This document shows positions 6,203 through 8,292 of a DNA stretch of 8,292 nucleotides, piece by piece. Position numbers and translations under genes: made by a program. Within the stretch, counting starts at the first letter, position 1. Each line of letters starts with the position of its first letter. The DNA is from Dehalococcoidia bacterium (GTDB lineage Bacteria > Chloroflexota > Dehalococcoidia > UBA6926): assembly GCA_029941095.1 (NCBI GenBank), contig JAPYRO010000048.1, forward strand, positions 1 through 8,292, written 5' to 3'. A model generated the notes under the pieces. That model was not told where the DNA came from. It saw only the letters and a list, made by a program, of their open reading frames with translations, and did not search any database.

Positions 6203-7471
6203 CTAAACATTTATAAACTTAGTGGGCTTGGGCGGTTTCGCGAAAATGATTAGTATTGAAGCGACGAAGAAAAACAGTAAAAAGAGCATAAATGCCGGTT
6301 TATAAGAATTCAGTAAATCATATACTAGGTTCATGAATACAGGCCCTGTGGCTCCTGCACCAAATGTAGCTACAAATCCAGCTGATCTTACCCTTCCCAA
6401 GCTATATCGGCCAAAATAATTTGCCCAAATAACTTCTTGTGTTACTCCAATACTGGTTACTCCTAGGCCGTAAATAGCCAATCCAATAAATAGAATTATT
6501 GGATTTTCGCCGAATAGGAAAAGCAAAGAACCTGTTCCTTGCAATGCAAACGGGAACAACCGTACCCATGCATACTGGGCCTTTTCCGCGATTAGGCCCA
6601 TCACTGGCAAACCAATCGTCATTACTACTGCCCGAAAAAACAGTGCACTTGCAACCATGGCATCACCATAATTTAAATCCTGCATGTAAGGGGCCATACT
6701 GATATTGATGCCTTGAAAAGCGAAACTTGCGACAGCAAAACTCATAGATACTAACCAGAACGCGGACGTTTTCATTGCTTCTTTTCTCGTCCAAATGGGT
6801 TCCTTTGGTTTTTGCGGTTCTTCTGAATTCAGATTGGTACTGTTGGGATCATCTCCATCTGGATGGAGACCCATATCTTCTGGTCTTCTTCTCATTAATG
6901 TTATGGAAGGGATCAATACTACCACCCATGTGATAATTGCGAATAGAAAGAACATAGATCGCCATCCTGATTGTGAGATAACGTAGACTGATACAGGCAT
7001 TAGAATAACGTTACTCAATGTGCTTCCCGTATTTACGATGGCTAATGCTCTCCCTCTTTTTCTCACGAACCAATTATTGATAGCTATGCTCGTTACCAAG
7101 AAACCCATAAGCGAAAATCCCATAGCGGCAGCAACTCCTCTCAGGAGGTAGAATTGCCAAAGCTCGTTGATATATGTTGTCGCCATGAGTGAAATACCAG
7201 CTATCACCGCACCTACGGGAATAACGGATCTAGTGCCAAACTTATCGATGATTGGGCCTATAAAAGGGGCGACGAGAGCTTCAAGCACACGTGATATTGT
7301 TTGCACTACTGCTATCTGAGAGCGGCTCCAAGAGAATTCATTTTGAAGTGGTCTCATGAAAAGACCTAAAGTAGAGGAATATTGTTCAGCGTATGCGAGA
7401 TGCGCCATAAAACTGGCAAGAACGATGTTCCATCCATAATAGTACCGGGGTCTCTTAAAGGTCTTTTTCAT
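6203..7471 (-). CDS. MFS transporter, 12 TM (convergent paralogue)
   Basis: Inner-membrane carrier of 422 residues with twelve predicted spans in two halves joined by a long polar loop (about 196-228) rich in Asn, Glu, Pro and Lys. It shares landmarks with the neighbouring MFS gene: YYGWNIVLA (11-19), FSWSRS (46-51), motif A GPIIDKFGTRSV (72-83), LWQFYLLRG (104-112), RKRGRA (137-142), GWRS (169-172), RRRPEDMGLHPDG (194-206), RKEAMKTSAFW (229-239) and WANYFGR (349-355). The two are paralogues, diverged well beyond a recent duplication by eye. It lacks motifs that would name a substrate; organic-acid-type carriers are the nearest family guess. The ATG at 7471 has no clear ribosome-binding site, but its position relative to YYGW fits the family. 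The 6-base gap to the convergent gene leaves no room for a conventional terminator between them. Confidence 0.92.
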   Translation of the reverse strand: MKKTFKRPRYYYGWNIVLASFMAHLAYAEQYSSTLGLFMRPLQNEFSWSRSQIAVVQTISRVLEALVAPFIGPIIDKFGTRSVIPVGAVIAGISLMATTYINELWQFYLLRGVAAAMGFSLMGFLVTSIAINNWFVRKRGRALAIVNTGSTLSNVILMPVSVYVISQSGWRSMFFLFAIITWVVVLIPSITLMRRRPEDMGLHPDGDDPNSTNLNSEEPQKPKEPIWTRKEAMKTSAFWLVSMSFAVASFAFQGINISMAPYMQDLNYGDAMVASALFFRAVVMTIGLPVMGLIAEKAQYAWVRLFPFALQGTGSLLFLFGENPIILFIGLAIYGLGVTSIGVTQEVIWANYFGRYSLGRVRSAGFVATFGAGATGPVFMNLVYDLLNSYKPAFMLFLLFFFVASILIIFAKPPKPTKFINV

Positions 7472-7543
7472 AAAATTGCGATCATTTCTTGTCGCCTATA
7501 AGGAAATATATCTAAATGACTATGTAAAACTGCGTTATTCCGG

Positions 7544-7571
7544 ATAGTATTTTGATAAATTCGGTTCACAA
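7544..7571 (-). promoter_or_regulatory. Candidate promoter for the minus-strand MFS gene
   Basis: Minus-strand TTGTGA (7571-7566), a 16-base spacer and TACTAT (7549-7544), each four of six matches to sigma70 consensus. It would give a leader of about 65 bases. In AT-rich sequence this is weak evidence. Confidence 0.3.
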
Positions 7572-7636
7572 ATTTTTGAGCTCCTCAATTATGACTTGCC
7601 AATTTATAGTCACGGCTGATTTAAATTAAAAATGCA

Positions 7637-7648
7637 AGGATTAATCCT
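7637..7648. promoter_or_regulatory. 12-bp perfect palindrome, possible operator
   Basis: AGGATTAATCCT is a perfect inverted repeat 18 bases upstream of the candidate -35 box of the aminopeptidase promoter. No run of T follows, and the stem has no loop, so it is not a terminator. A protein-binding site is possible but unproven. Confidence 0.3.
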
Positions 7649-7665
7649 CTTAAGCTCGAATCTCG

Positions 7666-7696
7666 TTGAGATTTCATTGCTTTGTAGTGCTAACAT
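7666..7696 (+). promoter_or_regulatory. Candidate promoter for the M1 aminopeptidase gene
   Basis: TTGAGA (7666-7671) with a 19-base spacer to TAACAT (7691-7696), preceded by TGC, an extended -10 element. The start point near 7703 would leave a leader of about 25 bases, just enough to hold the GGAGG site at 7716. The long spacer lowers confidence. Confidence 0.35.
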
Positions 7697-7715
7697 ATCT
7701 TTACACCAATCACCT

Positions 7716-7720
7716 GGAGG
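7716..7720 (+). promoter_or_regulatory. Ribosome-binding site deciding the TTG start of the aminopeptidase
   Basis: GGAGG ends 8 bases before TTG at 7729. There is no in-frame ATG near the family N-terminus. An in-frame GTG at 7687 would place this site inside the coding sequence, so TTG is preferred. Confidence 0.7.
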
Positions 7721-7728
7721 ATCAAGCT

Positions 7729-8292
7729 TTGAATAGTAATAATAATAGTGGATTTTCCCTACTTCCATCTAACGTTACCCCTTCCCATTACGCAATAGCG
7801 TTGTTTCCCGATCTCGAGAAGGAAACATTTCAAGGGGATGAAACCATTGATATTTTGATCAAAGAAGAGACGAAGTCCATCGTTTTGAATTCAATAGAAT
7901 TAGATATAGATAAAGCACATCTCGAATTAGGGTCTGGGACAAAATTAGAAGCTATAGTTACTTATCATCAAGACAGCGAAACTGTTGCTATCGATTTTGA
8001 AGAGAGTATTAATATCGGCCCTGCCAAATTGTATATTAAATTTCGAGGGATTCTTAACGATCAGTTACATGGATTTTATATCAGTAACTATGAAGACTCG
8101 AATGGCCAAGCCAAGAAAATGGCCGTAACCCAATTTGAAGCAACCGACGCCCGCCGTTGTTTTCCATGTTGGGACGAACCGGCAATAAAGGCAACGTTTC
8201 AGGTTGCAATTACGGTGAAACAAGATTTAGAAGTAATAACAAACACGTTAGAGTCTGATAGGGAACGATTAAATAATGATAATGTATTAATT
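7729..8292 (+). CDS. M1-family metallo-aminopeptidase (N-terminal 188 residues; cut by window edge)
   Basis: A gluzincin aminopeptidase that removes N-terminal residues from peptides, probably cytoplasmic since no signal peptide is seen. Residues 1-8 are an Asn/Ser-rich leader (LNSNNNSG, first codon TTG). The M1 N-terminal saddle domain follows: LLPSNVTPSHYAIALFPDLE (11-30), ETFQGDETIDI (33-43), SIVLNSIELDI (50-60), GFYISNY (115-121), and the family-defining TQFEATDARRCFPCWDEPAI (134-153) followed by KATF. This resembles puromycin-sensitive/PepN-like M1 enzymes; the family usually has AFPCFDEP, here CFPCWDEP. The GAMEN substrate loop and HExxH zinc site lie beyond the window edge, so catalytic competence cannot be judged. 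The gene is divergent from the MFS gene. A GTG at 7687 is a less likely alternative start. Confidence 0.92.
   Translation, partial: MNSNNNSGFSLLPSNVTPSHYAIALFPDLEKETFQGDETIDILIKEETKSIVLNSIELDIDKAHLELGSGTKLEAIVTYHQDSETVAIDFEESINIGPAKLYIKFRGILNDQLHGFYISNYEDSNGQAKKMAVTQFEATDARRCFPCWDEPAIKATFQVAITVKQDLEVITNTLESDRERLNNDNVLI

Larger units (their letters stand above)
7472..7728. other. Divergent intergenic region (257 bp) with promoters and small dyads
   Basis: This AT-rich gap separates the minus-strand MFS gene from the plus-strand aminopeptidase. I find no open reading frame or RNA gene in it. It contains two candidate promoters facing outwards, a 12-bp perfect palindrome at 7637-7648, and short inverted repeats at 7576-7588 (TTGAG-3-CTCAA) and 7659-7673 (AATCTC-3-GAGATT). 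The last overlaps the aminopeptidase candidate -35 box. Short dyads occur by chance in AT-rich DNA. Confidence 0.5.

Noticed and set aside
6197..6250. Bidirectional terminator between the convergent MFS genes, including the TTTCGCGAAA palindrome at 6236-6245
   Set aside because: The gap is 6 bases. The nearby GCC-TAA...TTA-GGC pairing has a three-base bulge and no U-tract, and the palindrome lies within coding sequence.
6499..6986. Plus-strand 67- and 63-codon frames opposite the second MFS gene
   Set aside because: Shadows of a conserved membrane protein; no independent start signal or domain.

Overview
This window looks like chromosomal DNA from an AT-leaning free-living bacterium. The protein styles suggest a marine Chloroflexota-type lineage (SAR202/Dehalococcoidia-like): MFS carriers with an R-x-PED-x-GL-x-PDG loop motif, a PheS with a four-cysteine cluster, and an M1 aminopeptidase. 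That placement is inference from memory of similar proteins, because the window has no rRNA or other marker that would settle it. No tRNA, rRNA, CRISPR array, insertion sequence or integrase was seen.

The left half (about 1-4335) is one minus-strand operon. A good sigma70-type promoter at 4306-4335 drives pheS (3195-4247). Then come an unrecognised 81-residue protein (2932-3177), an 82-residue zinc-ribbon protein (2665-2913), pheT (196-2636) and the start of moeA (1-174, cut by the window edge). All gaps are 17-28 bases, which fits a single transcript. PheS and PheT form the (alpha-beta)2 phenylalanyl-tRNA synthetase, and MoeA inserts molybdenum into molybdopterin. Two points stand out. Two small genes sit between pheS and pheT, which usually adjoin each other. 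pheT also carries a one-base frameshift after codon 87, in a short A-run, and the rest of the 813-residue protein reads cleanly in the other frame.

The middle (4351-4900) holds a HicB-like minus-strand gene with a TTG start and a perfect AAGGAGG ribosome-binding site. Its C-terminus resembles the tail of HicA toxin, with no toxin gene alongside. A 14-bp perfect palindrome lies just upstream, between this gene and the divergent MFS gene.

The right half carries two convergent, clearly paralogous 12-TM MFS transporters, (4931-6196, plus) and (6203-7471, minus), separated by only 6 bases. A 257-bp divergent intergenic region with candidate promoters and small dyads follows. It leads into the first 188 residues of an M1-family metallo-aminopeptidase (7729 to the window end, plus), which starts at TTG behind a GGAGG site.

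The window is mostly housekeeping and transport. I see no convincing novel multi-gene system. The best leads are the HicB protein with a HicA-like tail, the two small genes inside the phe operon, and the pheT frameshift.
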